Assembly (NCBI RefSeq): GCF_009765775.1
Contig: NZ_LMUU01000158.1
Span: 1 to 60,573, forward strand
Reading direction: 5' to 3'
Source of the DNA: Beijerinckia sp. L45
GTDB lineage: Bacteria > Pseudomonadota > Alphaproteobacteria > Rhizobiales > Beijerinckiaceae
Length of the DNA: 60,573 bases
Under the pieces are notes generated by a model. The model was not told the origin of the DNA. It made no database searches and worked only from the letters and a program-made list of their open reading frames with translations. A program made the translations under genes and the position numbers. How positions within the stretch are numbered: the stretch's first letter is position 1; each line of letters starts with the position of its first letter. Positions 18,146-25,390 of this stretch are shown here, piece after piece.

Positions 18146-18171
18146 GGAACGGCGAGGAGACCTAAAGCGTT
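18146..18171 (+). promoter_or_regulatory. EcfG-type (general stress sigma) promoter
   Basis: GGAAC at 18146-18150 and CGTT at 18168-18171, separated by exactly 17 bases, match the alphaproteobacterial EcfG consensus GGAAC-N16/17-cGTT. It points at the small membrane-protein gene whose ATG lies 48 bases after the -10 element, leaving a leader of about 40 nt. Confidence 0.65.
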
Positions 18172-18218
18172 GCCTTGTGTCACCCAAGTTTGGTTGATCT
18201 GCGTTCCAGGAGGGCCCC

Positions 18219-18422
18219 ATGCGCTTTATTTTCGGTCTGCTCGTCGGCATCGTCCTCACCGTCGGCTGCGCCTATGTCGTCGACACGATGCACAGCGCGC
18301 CGGGACCTGACCAGAAAGAGGCGGCGCGCATGGTCAACTGGGAGGTCGTGAACGACAACCTGAAGGGGCTCTCGACGTCGATTCAGGATGGCTGGAGTCG
18401 TCTGACCGGTCACAAGGCGTGA
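18219..18422 (+). CDS. Small single-pass membrane protein, likely stress-induced
   Basis: A 67-residue protein with one N-terminal membrane helix (FIFGLLVGIVLTVGCAYVVD), a Cys within it, and a short hydrophilic tail (VNWEVVNDNLKGLSTSIQDG) ending GHKA. An AGGAGG ribosome-binding site lies about five bases before the ATG. I do not know a function. An EcfG-like promoter stands directly upstream, so expression under general stress is predicted. It is too short for most domain searches but its codon use and strong ribosome-binding site argue that it is real. Confidence 0.8.
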   Translation: MRFIFGLLVGIVLTVGCAYVVDTMHSAPGPDQKEAARMVNWEVVNDNLKGLSTSIQDGWSRLTGHKA

Positions 18423-18486
18423 GGCTCGACCCGACCCTTAAATCTGGACTCGGCCGGGCCCCTTCCCCCGCTTCGCGGGTAAGGAT

Positions 18487-18527
18487 CCTCCCCTGCGAAG
18501 CGGGCCATGCGGAGCATGGTGGAGGGG
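18487..18527. terminator. Bidirectional hairpin/repeat between convergent genes
   Basis: Nested arms CCTCCCC (from 18487) with GGAGGGG (18521-18527), enclosing CCATGC (18505-18510) with GCATGG (18514-18519), sit between the stops of the small membrane gene and the reductase gene. Just upstream, CCCGCTTCGCGGG forms another small hairpin. There is no T-run. The sequence resembles the GC-rich repeat between tkt and gnd. Confidence 0.5.
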
Positions 18528-18554
18528 GTGCCGTTTGAGACTGCGCCCCAACTC

Positions 18555-20147
18555 TCAATACACGTCGGCTTGGTAGCGTCCGCTCTTCTTTAGACCCGCA
18601 ACGAAGGCCTTGGCGCTCGCTTCGTCCTGGCCGCCCTGCTTCATCGCGACTTCGACCATCGTCTTCTCGACGTCGCTCGCCATCCGCTTGGCGTCGCCGC
18701 AGATGTAGAAATGGGCTCCACGCTCGAGCCAGGCCCACAGCTCGCTGGCGTCTTCGCGCATCTTGTCCTGGACGTAGGTTTTGGTCTCGCCATCGCGCGA
18801 CCAGGCGAGCGACAGTTTCGACAGCACGCCGCGCCCGAGAAAATCCTCCATCTCTTCTTCGTAGAAAAAGTCCGCCGCGCGGCGCTGGTGGCCGAAGAAC
18901 AGCCAGGCCCCGCCCTTGGCGTCGGCGGCGGCGCGGTCGTGGAGGAAGGCGCGGAATGGCGCGACGCCGGTGCCGGGACCGACCATGATGATCGGCGTGT
19001 CGGTGTTTTCGGGCAGCGCGAAATTATGCGCCTTCTGGATATAGCCCTTGAGCTTGCTGCCCGGCTCGAGGCGCTCCGACAGCCACGACGAGGCGACGCC
19101 GCGGCGCGTGCGTTCGCCCATGAGATAGCGAACGTGGTCGACGGTCAGCGACACCCGGCCCGGCTGCGCGTTGTGCGACGACGAGATAGAATAGAGCCGC
19201 GGCTGCAGCGGATCGAGACATTCCACAAACGCTTCGGGATCCGGCCGCAGGTTGGGGAATTTCTCCAGCACCGCCAGCACGTCGAGTGTGTGGATGTCGC
19301 CGTCGGGATCCTCGCCCTTGGCCAGGAGCCGCGCCTTCTGCCGCCGCTCGCCGCCGGTTATGTAGGAGACCAGCTCGAACAAGGTATCCGGCGCCATGCC
19401 GAGCGAGGTCTCGGTCAGCAGCGTCTCGTAAAGATTTTTGTCGCCCATCGGGAAGTCATGCGGCGCGCCTATGGCGGCGAGCACCTTTTCCACCAGCGCG
19501 GGATCGTTCTGTGGGAACAGGCCGAAGCTGTCGCCGACGACGTAGTCGATGCCGGCCTGACTGAGGTCGATCTCGATATGATAGGTCGACTTTTCAGAAT
19601 CCTGCTTGTTCAGCCGGCGCTTGAAATCGAACACCACGTCGACCGGGGTGCTGCGGGAATAGCCCGGCTTGGCGTCGTCTTTTACCGGTCTCGCGGCCTC
19701 GGCGCTCGGCGCGTCGTTGGCCGGCGCGGGCGCATCGCCCATCTCGGCGGCCAGCGCCTTGACCATGCGCAGCGTTTCCTTGGCGCCGGGCACGCAGAGG
19801 TTCAGCCGCGCCTCGTCGCCGTCGACGATCGCCTTGGAATAGTTGTGGCAGTCGTAGCCGCACTGGCCGCAATCCTGCTGCGCCATCGCCGCCATCATCC
19901 GGCGCTGCAGCGGCTTGCCGTTGGCCATCTTCATCCGCTCATCGATCGGGATCGAGGGATCGTGCCACGGCGCGTCCTCGTCTTCGGCCAGAGCCACGGA
20001 GGTGCCGTCGACCGGCTGGGCATCGCCCGGCTGAGGCGCGATGAAGCCGGCGAAAAACCCGTTGAGCCAGGCACGCTGGTCCGGCGAAAACGGCGCGTTT
20101 TCAGGTATGATGGGCGTCATATGAGGAGTCGGGCCTTGAAAGCTCAT
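18555..20147 (-). CDS. Sulfite/nitrite reductase electron-transfer subunit: Fe-S domain plus FAD/NADPH (CysJ-like) domain, no flavodoxin
   Basis: A 530-residue reductase subunit. It has an N-terminal WLNGFFAGF motif (residues 28-36), then a four-Cys cluster site C93-x2-C96-x3-C100-x17-C118 (reading CGQCGYDCHNYSKA), like the Fe-S motif of RnfB-type proteins. An Ala/Pro linker leads to a CysJ/P450-reductase-like FAD and NADPH module with PRLYSISSS (FAD), VGPGTGVAPFRAFL (NADPH ribose/pyrophosphate), and a terminal aromatic Tyr two residues from the end (ADVY). The FMN flavodoxin domain of classical CysJ is absent. Start ATG at 20147 overlaps the partner gene stop (ATGA); a second ATG at 20120 is possible. 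It should pass electrons from NADPH to the siroheme protein encoded just upstream. Confidence 0.88.
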   Translation of the reverse strand: MSFQGPTPHMTPIIPENAPFSPDQRAWLNGFFAGFIAPQPGDAQPVDGTSVALAEDEDAPWHDPSIPIDERMKMANGKPLQRRMMAAMAQQDCGQCGYDCHNYSKAIVDGDEARLNLCVPGAKETLRMVKALAAEMGDAPAPANDAPSAEAARPVKDDAKPGYSRSTPVDVVFDFKRRLNKQDSEKSTYHIEIDLSQAGIDYVVGDSFGLFPQNDPALVEKVLAAIGAPHDFPMGDKNLYETLLTETSLGMAPDTLFELVSYITGGERRQKARLLAKGEDPDGDIHTLDVLAVLEKFPNLRPDPEAFVECLDPLQPRLYSISSSHNAQPGRVSLTVDHVRYLMGERTRRGVASSWLSERLEPGSKLKGYIQKAHNFALPENTDTPIIMVGPGTGVAPFRAFLHDRAAADAKGGAWLFFGHQRRAADFFYEEEMEDFLGRGVLSKLSLAWSRDGETKTYVQDKMREDASELWAWLERGAHFYICGDAKRMASDVEKTMVEVAMKQGGQDEASAKAFVAGLKKSGRYQADVY

Positions 20148-21910
20148 GGCGTCACCGCGTCGGCAAGGGCTTTGAGGCTGTCGATGTCGCGCCCGTTGCT
20201 GAATCCGTGGAACGTCTCCTCCGGACCGGTGCGATGCGCGAGGTAGGATTTGAGCAGCCGTTCCACCACTTGTGGCGCCTCGGTCGCCGCCACGGCGGGA
20301 TAGATCTGGCGGCCGATCGCCGCCGTCGTGCTGAAACCGCCGCCGACGTAGATGTCGTAGCCATCCACCGTGTCGCCGTCGTCGTTGATAGGCACGCGCG
20401 CGCCGATCAGGCCGATGTCGCCGATATAGTGCTGGGCGCAGGAATTGTGGCAGCCGGTGAGGTGGATGTTGACCGGCGTATCCAGCGAAACCTTGGGCTC
20501 TAGGTAGGCCGCGATTTCTTCGGCCTGCGCTTTGGTCGCGGCGGCGGCGAACTTGCAGCCTTGCGATCCCGTGCAGGCGACGAGGCCGGCGCGGATGCTC
20601 GAGGCCCGCCATTCGAGCCCGGTCGCCTCGATGCGCGCCTTGGCTTCGTCCAGCTTGTCGGCGGGAACGCCAGAGATCAGCAGGTTCTGCCAGACGGTGA
20701 GGCGGATGTCGCCGTCGCCAAGCTCATACGAGATCGCGGCGAGCTCGTGCATTTGCGCGACCAGCATTTTGCCGACCGGCAGCACGACGCCGATGTAGGA
20801 CAGCCCTTCTTGCTTCTGCGGGTGGACGCCGACATGGGCGAGGCGATCCTGCGCCGGGCGCGGCGCGACGTGCGCAGGATCGACGCGATCCAGCTTGTGG
20901 CCGAGCTTCGCTTCGACGGCATCGAGGAATTTCGCAAAGCCCCAGTCGTCGAGCACGTATTTGAGACGCGCCTTGGTCCGGTTGGTGCGGTCGCCGGTGT
21001 CGACGAAGACCTTGACGATGGCCGCCGCCACCTTGGTGGCGTCCGCCGGCTTGAGGACGACGCCGGTGTCGCGGGCGAGATCCTTGTGGCCGCTGATGCC
21101 CCCGAGCACGAGGCGGAAATAGACGCCGGGCTCGATGCCCGCGCCGTCCAGCACTTGCACCGCCTGGAAGCCGATGTCGTTGGTGTCTTCCAGCGTCGGG
21201 ATCGGACCGCCGCCGTCGAAGGCGACGTTGAACTTGCGCGGCAGGCCGTACATCGCCCGGTCGTTGAGGATCGCGTAATGCCACTCGCGAGCGTAGGGCC
21301 GCGTGTCGAGGAGTTCGTGCGGCGCGATGCCGGCGGTGGCGTCGCCGGTGACGTTGCGGATGTTGTCGGCGCCCGAGCCTTTCGAGCACAGGCCGAGGTC
21401 GATAATGCGCTCGATGACCTCGATGCCGTTGCGCGCCGGGATTTCACGCAGCTGCAGATTGGCGCGCGTCGTCGCATGCGAGAAGGGCGCGGCGAAGTCT
21501 TCGGCAATGTCGGCGAGCCCGGCGAACTGCCAGTGCTTGAGCACCCCGTTATGGATGCGCAGCCGGCACATGTAGGAATCTTGCGCCGGCGCGACGTAGA
21601 ACAGGCCGTAATAACGCCAGCGGAAATTGTCGGCGGGCTTAGGGAACTCGTCTTTCGCGGCTTGGTCCTTCAGGCGCGGATAGGCGTCGAAGGGGTGCTC
21701 GTCGCGCTTCCATTTTTCCTGGTCGCACAGCTTCTTGCCCGCGGCTTCCGTCTTGGCCTGCGCGATGAGCCCGGGGGCATCGGGGCCGCCTGGCGCGGCG
21801 GGGGCTGCCGCCCCGCCACCGGCCGGCTTGAGTCGCCCTACCTGAATGCCAGAGGTGAACCCTTCGAGATAGCGCTTCTGCTCGGAGGTGAAATCGCCGT
21901 CCATTTCCAA
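20144..21910 (-). CDS. Siroheme/4Fe-4S nitrite or sulfite reductase (NirA/CysI family)
   Basis: A 588-residue assimilatory reductase carrying out a six-electron reduction of sulfite to sulfide or nitrite to ammonium. The two halves each have the ferrite-reductase-like and catalytic domains; the coupled 4Fe-4S/siroheme site is visible in TGSQGCKFA (with the preceding Cys in ACTGSQGC) and the later TGCHNSCAQHYIGDIGL. The N-terminus has FTSEQKRYLEGFTSG, resembling the first residues of the partner subunit. A Gly/Ala/Pro-rich linker follows. Sequence alone does not separate nitrite from sulfite; the adjacent CysJ-like partner and the absence of nitrate genes favour sulfite. Upstream lies a palindrome that may be its operator. 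Confidence 0.9.
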   Translation of the reverse strand: MEMDGDFTSEQKRYLEGFTSGIQVGRLKPAGGGAAAPAAPGGPDAPGLIAQAKTEAAGKKLCDQEKWKRDEHPFDAYPRLKDQAAKDEFPKPADNFRWRYYGLFYVAPAQDSYMCRLRIHNGVLKHWQFAGLADIAEDFAAPFSHATTRANLQLREIPARNGIEVIERIIDLGLCSKGSGADNIRNVTGDATAGIAPHELLDTRPYAREWHYAILNDRAMYGLPRKFNVAFDGGGPIPTLEDTNDIGFQAVQVLDGAGIEPGVYFRLVLGGISGHKDLARDTGVVLKPADATKVAAAIVKVFVDTGDRTNRTKARLKYVLDDWGFAKFLDAVEAKLGHKLDRVDPAHVAPRPAQDRLAHVGVHPQKQEGLSYIGVVLPVGKMLVAQMHELAAISYELGDGDIRLTVWQNLLISGVPADKLDEAKARIEATGLEWRASSIRAGLVACTGSQGCKFAAAATKAQAEEIAAYLEPKVSLDTPVNIHLTGCHNSCAQHYIGDIGLIGARVPINDDGDTVDGYDIYVGGGFSTTAAIGRQIYPAVAATEAPQVVERLLKSYLAHRTGPEETFHGFSNGRDIDSLKALADAVTP

Positions 21911-22264
21911 GACCCTGTCCGCCGCTGACTATTTGTTGTCGCGCAATACTATTGTGCTGCAAGAGGTGTGCCCGACGCCTGCCACGCCTTTTCGACCTCG
22001 GCGCCGATCGTATCGCGCCTCACGTTGCCTCTTTTGTAGTCATGCATCGCCGCAGGATTGCTTGTCTCGCTGTGATGCTGGGCGCTCCACGCAAGCGGCA
22101 TGCCGGTGAAATGCCTTGCGGCCGCGGCATAGAGACCGGCGGGCCTCCACGTCTTTGTAGCGCCACGGAACTTTCCACTTGATCCGAGGCCGCCGATGCC
22201 GCATATCACGCGCTCAATTTGCGCTGGCTCACTGCCGGTGTGTTTCCGGTTTAAGGTCGAAGCC
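21911..22264. other. 354-bp intergenic region between the reductase gene and rpmJ
   Basis: A divergent promoter region with no convincing gene on either strand; open frames here have unlike codon use and no recognisable product. The only structure I see is the palindrome at 21944-21954. No riboswitch or RNA gene is recognisable. Confidence 0.5.
21944..21954. promoter_or_regulatory. Palindrome upstream of the siroheme reductase, candidate operator
   Basis: CAATA-C-TATTG is a perfect 11-bp palindrome, extendable to 17 bp with one mismatch (GCG before it, TGC after). It lies 34 bp before the reductase ATG, where a repressor or activator for sulfur or nitrogen control would sit. The factor is unknown. 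Confidence 0.4.
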
Positions 22265-22390
22265 ATGAAAGTCCGCAATTCCCTGAAGTCGCTCCGCGGA
22301 CGTCACCGCGACAACCAGCTCGTGCGCCGCAAGGGCCGGGTCTACATCATCAACAAGACCCAGAAGCGCTTCAAAGCCCGCCAGGGTTGA
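22265..22390 (+). CDS. rpmJ: Ribosomal protein bL36, zinc-free form
   Basis: A 41-residue basic protein beginning [20 protein letters not shown] and ending KRFKARQG, matching the large-subunit protein bL36. The Cys and His residues that bind zinc in the C+ form are absent: no Cys occurs at all. This C- type is the usual form in alphaproteobacteria. The ATG at 22265 is the correct start; a longer in-frame start adds 23 residues not found in the family. A TPR-protein gene follows on the same strand. Confidence 0.95.
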   Translation: MKVRNSLKSLRGRHRDNQLVRRKGRVYIINKTQKRFKARQG

Positions 22391-22445
22391 TTCGCCGCGC
22401 GCGGGCGCTTTGACGTTTCGATTCCGCCGTCCTAGCTTGAACGGC

Positions 22446-23249
22446 ATGGCATCGTTTCAACGTTATTCGAAGCTCTTTGTTATGACACTGGCGATCGCGT
22501 TGCCGCTCAGCGCTGCGCGATCCGATACGTTGCCGGACCCCAATGGTCCCGGCGACGGGTTTCTACACTTTCCCGGCATGCCGCCCATCCCGATGCGGCC
22601 GCAGGACAGGGCTTTCGACCCGTCGGGCGCCTTGACGCCCGAGCCGGGCGATCCCGCCCGCCGCGCGCGGGTCGAGCAAGCAAAGCCAGCTACCCCGCAG
22701 ACCCCTGCCGAAAAAGCCGACGCGATCACCAAGGCGCTGGCGCCGCGGCCGCCACTGGCGGTGGTCCGTAAGCGCTCGCTGGACGAGCTCTATACGAAGC
22801 TCGCCGCCGCGCGCGACGAGGACGAGGCCAAGGGCCTCGCGGAGCTCATCGGCAGCATCTGGATGCGCTCCGATTCGGATACGGCTAATCTGTTGATGCA
22901 GCGAGCCGTCACCGCCATCGAAGCCAAGAACTATCCGCTGGCTCTGCAGGTGCTCGACCGCTTGGTCGATCTTCAGCCGAACTGGCCGGAATCCTGGAAC
23001 AAGCGCGCGTCGGTTCGATTTTTCGCCGGCGATATCGATGGCTCGATGGCGGATGTCGACCATGTGCTGAAACTTGAGCCGCGGCATTTCGGGGCACTCG
23101 ACGGCATGGCGACGATTCTTCAAAGCGCCGGCCTCAACAAGCGGGCGCTCGAAGTCTATCGGCGATCCTTGGCCGTGTACCCGCATCAGGCCGCGGTCGA
23201 GAAGATTGTCGAAAAACTCACCTTAGAGGTCGAGGGGCAGGGGATTTAG
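22446..23249 (+). CDS. Exported tetratricopeptide-repeat protein
   Basis: A 267-residue protein with a Sec signal peptide (YSKLFVMTLAIALPLSAARS) and a Pro-rich mature N-terminus. The C-terminal half has about three TPR units (from AVTAIEAKNYPLALQVLDRL through LNKRALEVYRRSLAVYPHQA). TPRs mediate protein contacts; the partner is unknown. I chose ATG at 22446 because it starts the signal peptide. Linkage to rpmJ (55 bp apart) is common in Rhizobiales, as far as I recall. Confidence 0.85.
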   Translation: MASFQRYSKLFVMTLAIALPLSAARSDTLPDPNGPGDGFLHFPGMPPIPMRPQDRAFDPSGALTPEPGDPARRARVEQAKPATPQTPAEKADAITKALAPRPPLAVVRKRSLDELYTKLAAARDEDEAKGLAELIGSIWMRSDSDTANLLMQRAVTAIEAKNYPLALQVLDRLVDLQPNWPESWNKRASVRFFAGDIDGSMADVDHVLKLEPRHFGALDGMATILQSAGLNKRALEVYRRSLAVYPHQAAVEKIVEKLTLEVEGQGI

Positions 23250-23282
23250 CAGCTCGCAACGCATGTTTCGGTGGGCAATCCA

Positions 23283-23444
23283 ATGGCATGCCGGCGCAGC
23301 GCGGGCGGCTGGTTGCCGATGCCAAAGCAGCGGGTAACGATGCGCCTCGATGCCGATGTCGTTGCCTTTTACCGGGCTACGGGCGCGGGGTGGCAGAGCC
23401 GGATCAATGGCCTGTTGCGAAACGCCGCGAAGCTGAAAGTCTAG
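23283..23444 (+). pseudogene. Remnant of a BrnA-type antitoxin (C-terminal DNA-binding part)
   Basis: A 53-codon frame whose last 35 residues match the ribbon-helix-helix end of BrnA antitoxins: RVTMRLDADVVAFYRATGAG followed by WQSRINGLLRNAAK. Full BrnA proteins are about 80-100 residues; the usual acidic N-terminal part that binds the BrnT toxin is missing here, and no BrnT-like gene is found on either side. It could still make a short DNA-binding protein from ATG 23283 or 23319, but a decayed relic is more likely. Confidence 0.6.
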
Positions 23445-23465
23445 ATCCCGAACTTGCTCGTCCCG

Positions 23466-24590
23466 TTAATGAAGCGCGGCTGATCGGGTGCGGCGACGCC
23501 TTCGCTTTGGCTGCGCCGGGTCAACGGATGGCGGCACGTCTGCCGTTTCGCCGGCGCCCGCGGTCTCGGTATCTTGAAACACCGGTGGCTTGAACGGCTC
23601 GCGCACCTTCAGACCCACTTTATGCGCAGGCGCGTCGTACAGCACGTCATAGAGAAAATACGGGTAGACGCCGGCATTGATGTAGGGCGTCTCTTTCTTG
23701 AACCGCATCGTGTACGGCAGGACCAAGACATTGGTGGCGGGCCCTTGCTCACCGACGCGAAACCGGAGCGGCGGTTCGCCCTGAACTTTGAGACTGGCGT
23801 CCGTCCCGGGCGGCCAGGCGGCAGGCGGGTCGTCGCCTTCGGTCACGGCCAGCAAGGTAGGGCCGCCCGAGTCGAAACCTACGGTGCCACAGATCTCCTT
23901 TTCCAGGTCTTTCGCCCGCAGGCAGCCGAACACGTCGCCCGATTCGAATTTGTTATGGAGTTTAAACTGGGCCTGCGTCGTCGCATCCGGGTTGAGGATA
24001 ATCCGGCCGGGCTTCGCTTCGTCGGGACGCGGCAGATCCACGATCCATTGTTTGGCGCCGAAAAGTTCAAGCGGATTCGGTAGGTCGCGGTCCGGCGCCG
24101 TGAAGCCAATGCCGAGAATCGCGGAAAACCCGTGGGCGGTGGCGCCGTCGCCTCCGATTAGAGAGTCGGTATTCTGCTGCGCGGCGCTGCACGCCGGATG
24201 ATCGGGGCGACAGCCCATGCCGTCGATGACTTCGATTGGCGTTGTGCCCGAAAGGCTGCCGATCTCGACCTGTTTCGCGATGGCCAGGCCGCGCATCGTG
24301 TTGCCCATGGCGAACGTCGCTTCCAAAGGCATGCCCATGAGATCGCCGGGAACCACTGCCGGAAGCACGCGAAGCCCCGTCGAGCCGGTATCGAGCAAAG
24401 CCTCGATCGAGCGATCGCCAACCTTGACCCAGACGCTGTAGCGCAGTGCGCCGCTCCGCATGACGGTCTGGTAGATGGGAATCTCAGCCGCTTCAGACTT
24501 TGCCGGGTCGGCAGCGACCGCCTGACTGCAAAGCGTCGCGCCAGCCACCGCCATCGCCACGCTTGGCGAGATCCTTCGTATCGACGCCAT
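23466..24590 (-). CDS. Exported aspartic-protease-like protein
   Basis: A 374-residue protein with an N-terminal signal peptide (SPSVAMAVAGATLCSQAVAA). The mature part has a pepsin/retropepsin-type active-site motif, ALLDTGSTGLRVLP, and a second, more degenerate motif TVGFDSGGPTLLAV, as expected for a two-lobed aspartic protease fold. Cys residues lie between (MGCRPDHPACS, FGCL, EICG) and may form disulfides. The C-terminus is basic (RRRRRTRS). I chose ATG at 24590 as it starts the signal. The substrate is unknown; the second motif has Ser-Gly-Gly rather than Thr/Ser-Gly-Ser/Thr, so catalysis is not certain. Confidence 0.7.
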   Translation of the reverse strand: MASIRRISPSVAMAVAGATLCSQAVAADPAKSEAAEIPIYQTVMRSGALRYSVWVKVGDRSIEALLDTGSTGLRVLPAVVPGDLMGMPLEATFAMGNTMRGLAIAKQVEIGSLSGTTPIEVIDGMGCRPDHPACSAAQQNTDSLIGGDGATAHGFSAILGIGFTAPDRDLPNPLELFGAKQWIVDLPRPDEAKPGRIILNPDATTQAQFKLHNKFESGDVFGCLRAKDLEKEICGTVGFDSGGPTLLAVTEGDDPPAAWPPGTDASLKVQGEPPLRFRVGEQGPATNVLVLPYTMRFKKETPYINAGVYPYFLYDVLYDAPAHKVGLKVREPFKPPVFQDTETAGAGETADVPPSVDPAQPKRRRRRTRSAALH

Positions 24591-24794
24591 GAACCGCTCC
24601 TCGGCAGAGCCTATGCGAAGATGGTTAACCATCGCTGAAAGCCGGGCCGAGCCTTGCTACAAAGAGAAAACGGCAGCTTTTTCGGTCGTTCGTCGTTGCT
24701 CGCGAGATATTGCGCGGCAGCCTGTCGACATTGCCCGCGCAAGATCCGAGAAACGCTGGCGCCCTGGTGGGGCCGCAGCCCCAAGGAGTTCCTG

Positions 24795-25256
24795 ATGAAA
24801 CACCTGATCGCTCCAGCCTTGCTCGTCCTGGTAATCGGGGCGCCGTCGGCGCGCGCCTCCGACGTGACGGAGGCCGATGTCATGCAGGCCGCAACCGACC
24901 TCGGCCATCGCTACGATTCCAACTACGCCGCGAAAGACCCGGATGCGATGGCCGCGCTCTATACGACGGACGGGGTGCTGGTATCGCCGTCCGGTCCGAT
25001 CGTGCGCGGGCGAGACGCGTTGAAAGCCTATTACGTCAAGCGCTTCGCGTCCGGCGCCAAAGGCCATGCGATCAAGATCGTGGAAGCCCATGTCCAGGGC
25101 AATGGCGGTTACGGCCTGGCCTCGTTCTCGGTCACGGTTCCGGAAGCCAATGGCGCGTTTCGCGAGGAGCGCGGCAACATCGTCGCGGTGTATAGCCGCG
25201 ACGCCGACGGCTGGCACATGCGCCTTGTCGAGCCGAGCGTGCCGCCGACAAAATAA
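24795..25256 (+). CDS. Exported SnoaL-like/DUF4440 (NTF2-fold) protein
   Basis: A 153-residue protein: signal peptide (MKHLIAPALLVLVIGAPSARA), then a SnoaL/NTF2-like cone fold with the typical pattern YDSNYAAKDPDAMAALYTTD, a stretch RGRDALKAYY, and a final strand GWHMRLVEPS. Members range from isomerases to ketosteroid-like binding proteins, so no reaction is claimed. ATG at 24795 is favoured by an AAGGAG sequence eight bases upstream. A repeat element follows after 18 bp. Confidence 0.8.
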   Translation: MKHLIAPALLVLVIGAPSARASDVTEADVMQAATDLGHRYDSNYAAKDPDAMAALYTTDGVLVSPSGPIVRGRDALKAYYVKRFASGAKGHAIKIVEAHVQGNGGYGLASFSVTVPEANGAFREERGNIVAVYSRDADGWHMRLVEPSVPPTK

Positions 25257-25274
25257 ACGCCCGCGGCTCGCGCT

Positions 25275-25390
25275 TAGAGCGCTTTCCGCTCTGATGGAAT
25301 CACCAAAGCGATAAGAAATCGCTCTCTTTTTGAGAAGTTGGAGCATTTCCTTGACCACAAAAGTCTGCAACTTTTGTGGAAAATGCCCTA
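25275..25390. repeat. MITE-like palindromic element, copy A
   Basis: A 116-bp element bounded by inverted ends TAGAGCGCTTTCC and GGAAAATGCCCTA. It matches the reverse complement of 53791-53906 over its whole length at about nine in ten positions. Internal stems include ACAAAAG/CTTTTGT and GAAATCGCTCT opposite GGAGC. The central 12 nt at 25326-25337 (CTTTTTGAGAAG) is inverted relative to the arms when compared with copy B. Its right end supplies the TAG stop codon of pyk (25388-25390). Confidence 0.8.

Noticed and set aside
18711-20246. Plus-strand open frame of about 510 codons opposite the reductase subunit
   Set aside because: Antisense to a well-supported gene, no recognisable domain.
21949-22278. 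Minus-strand frame in the reductase-rpmJ gap
   Set aside because: Overlaps the rpmJ start region and the palindrome, with no ribosome-binding site or recognisable product.
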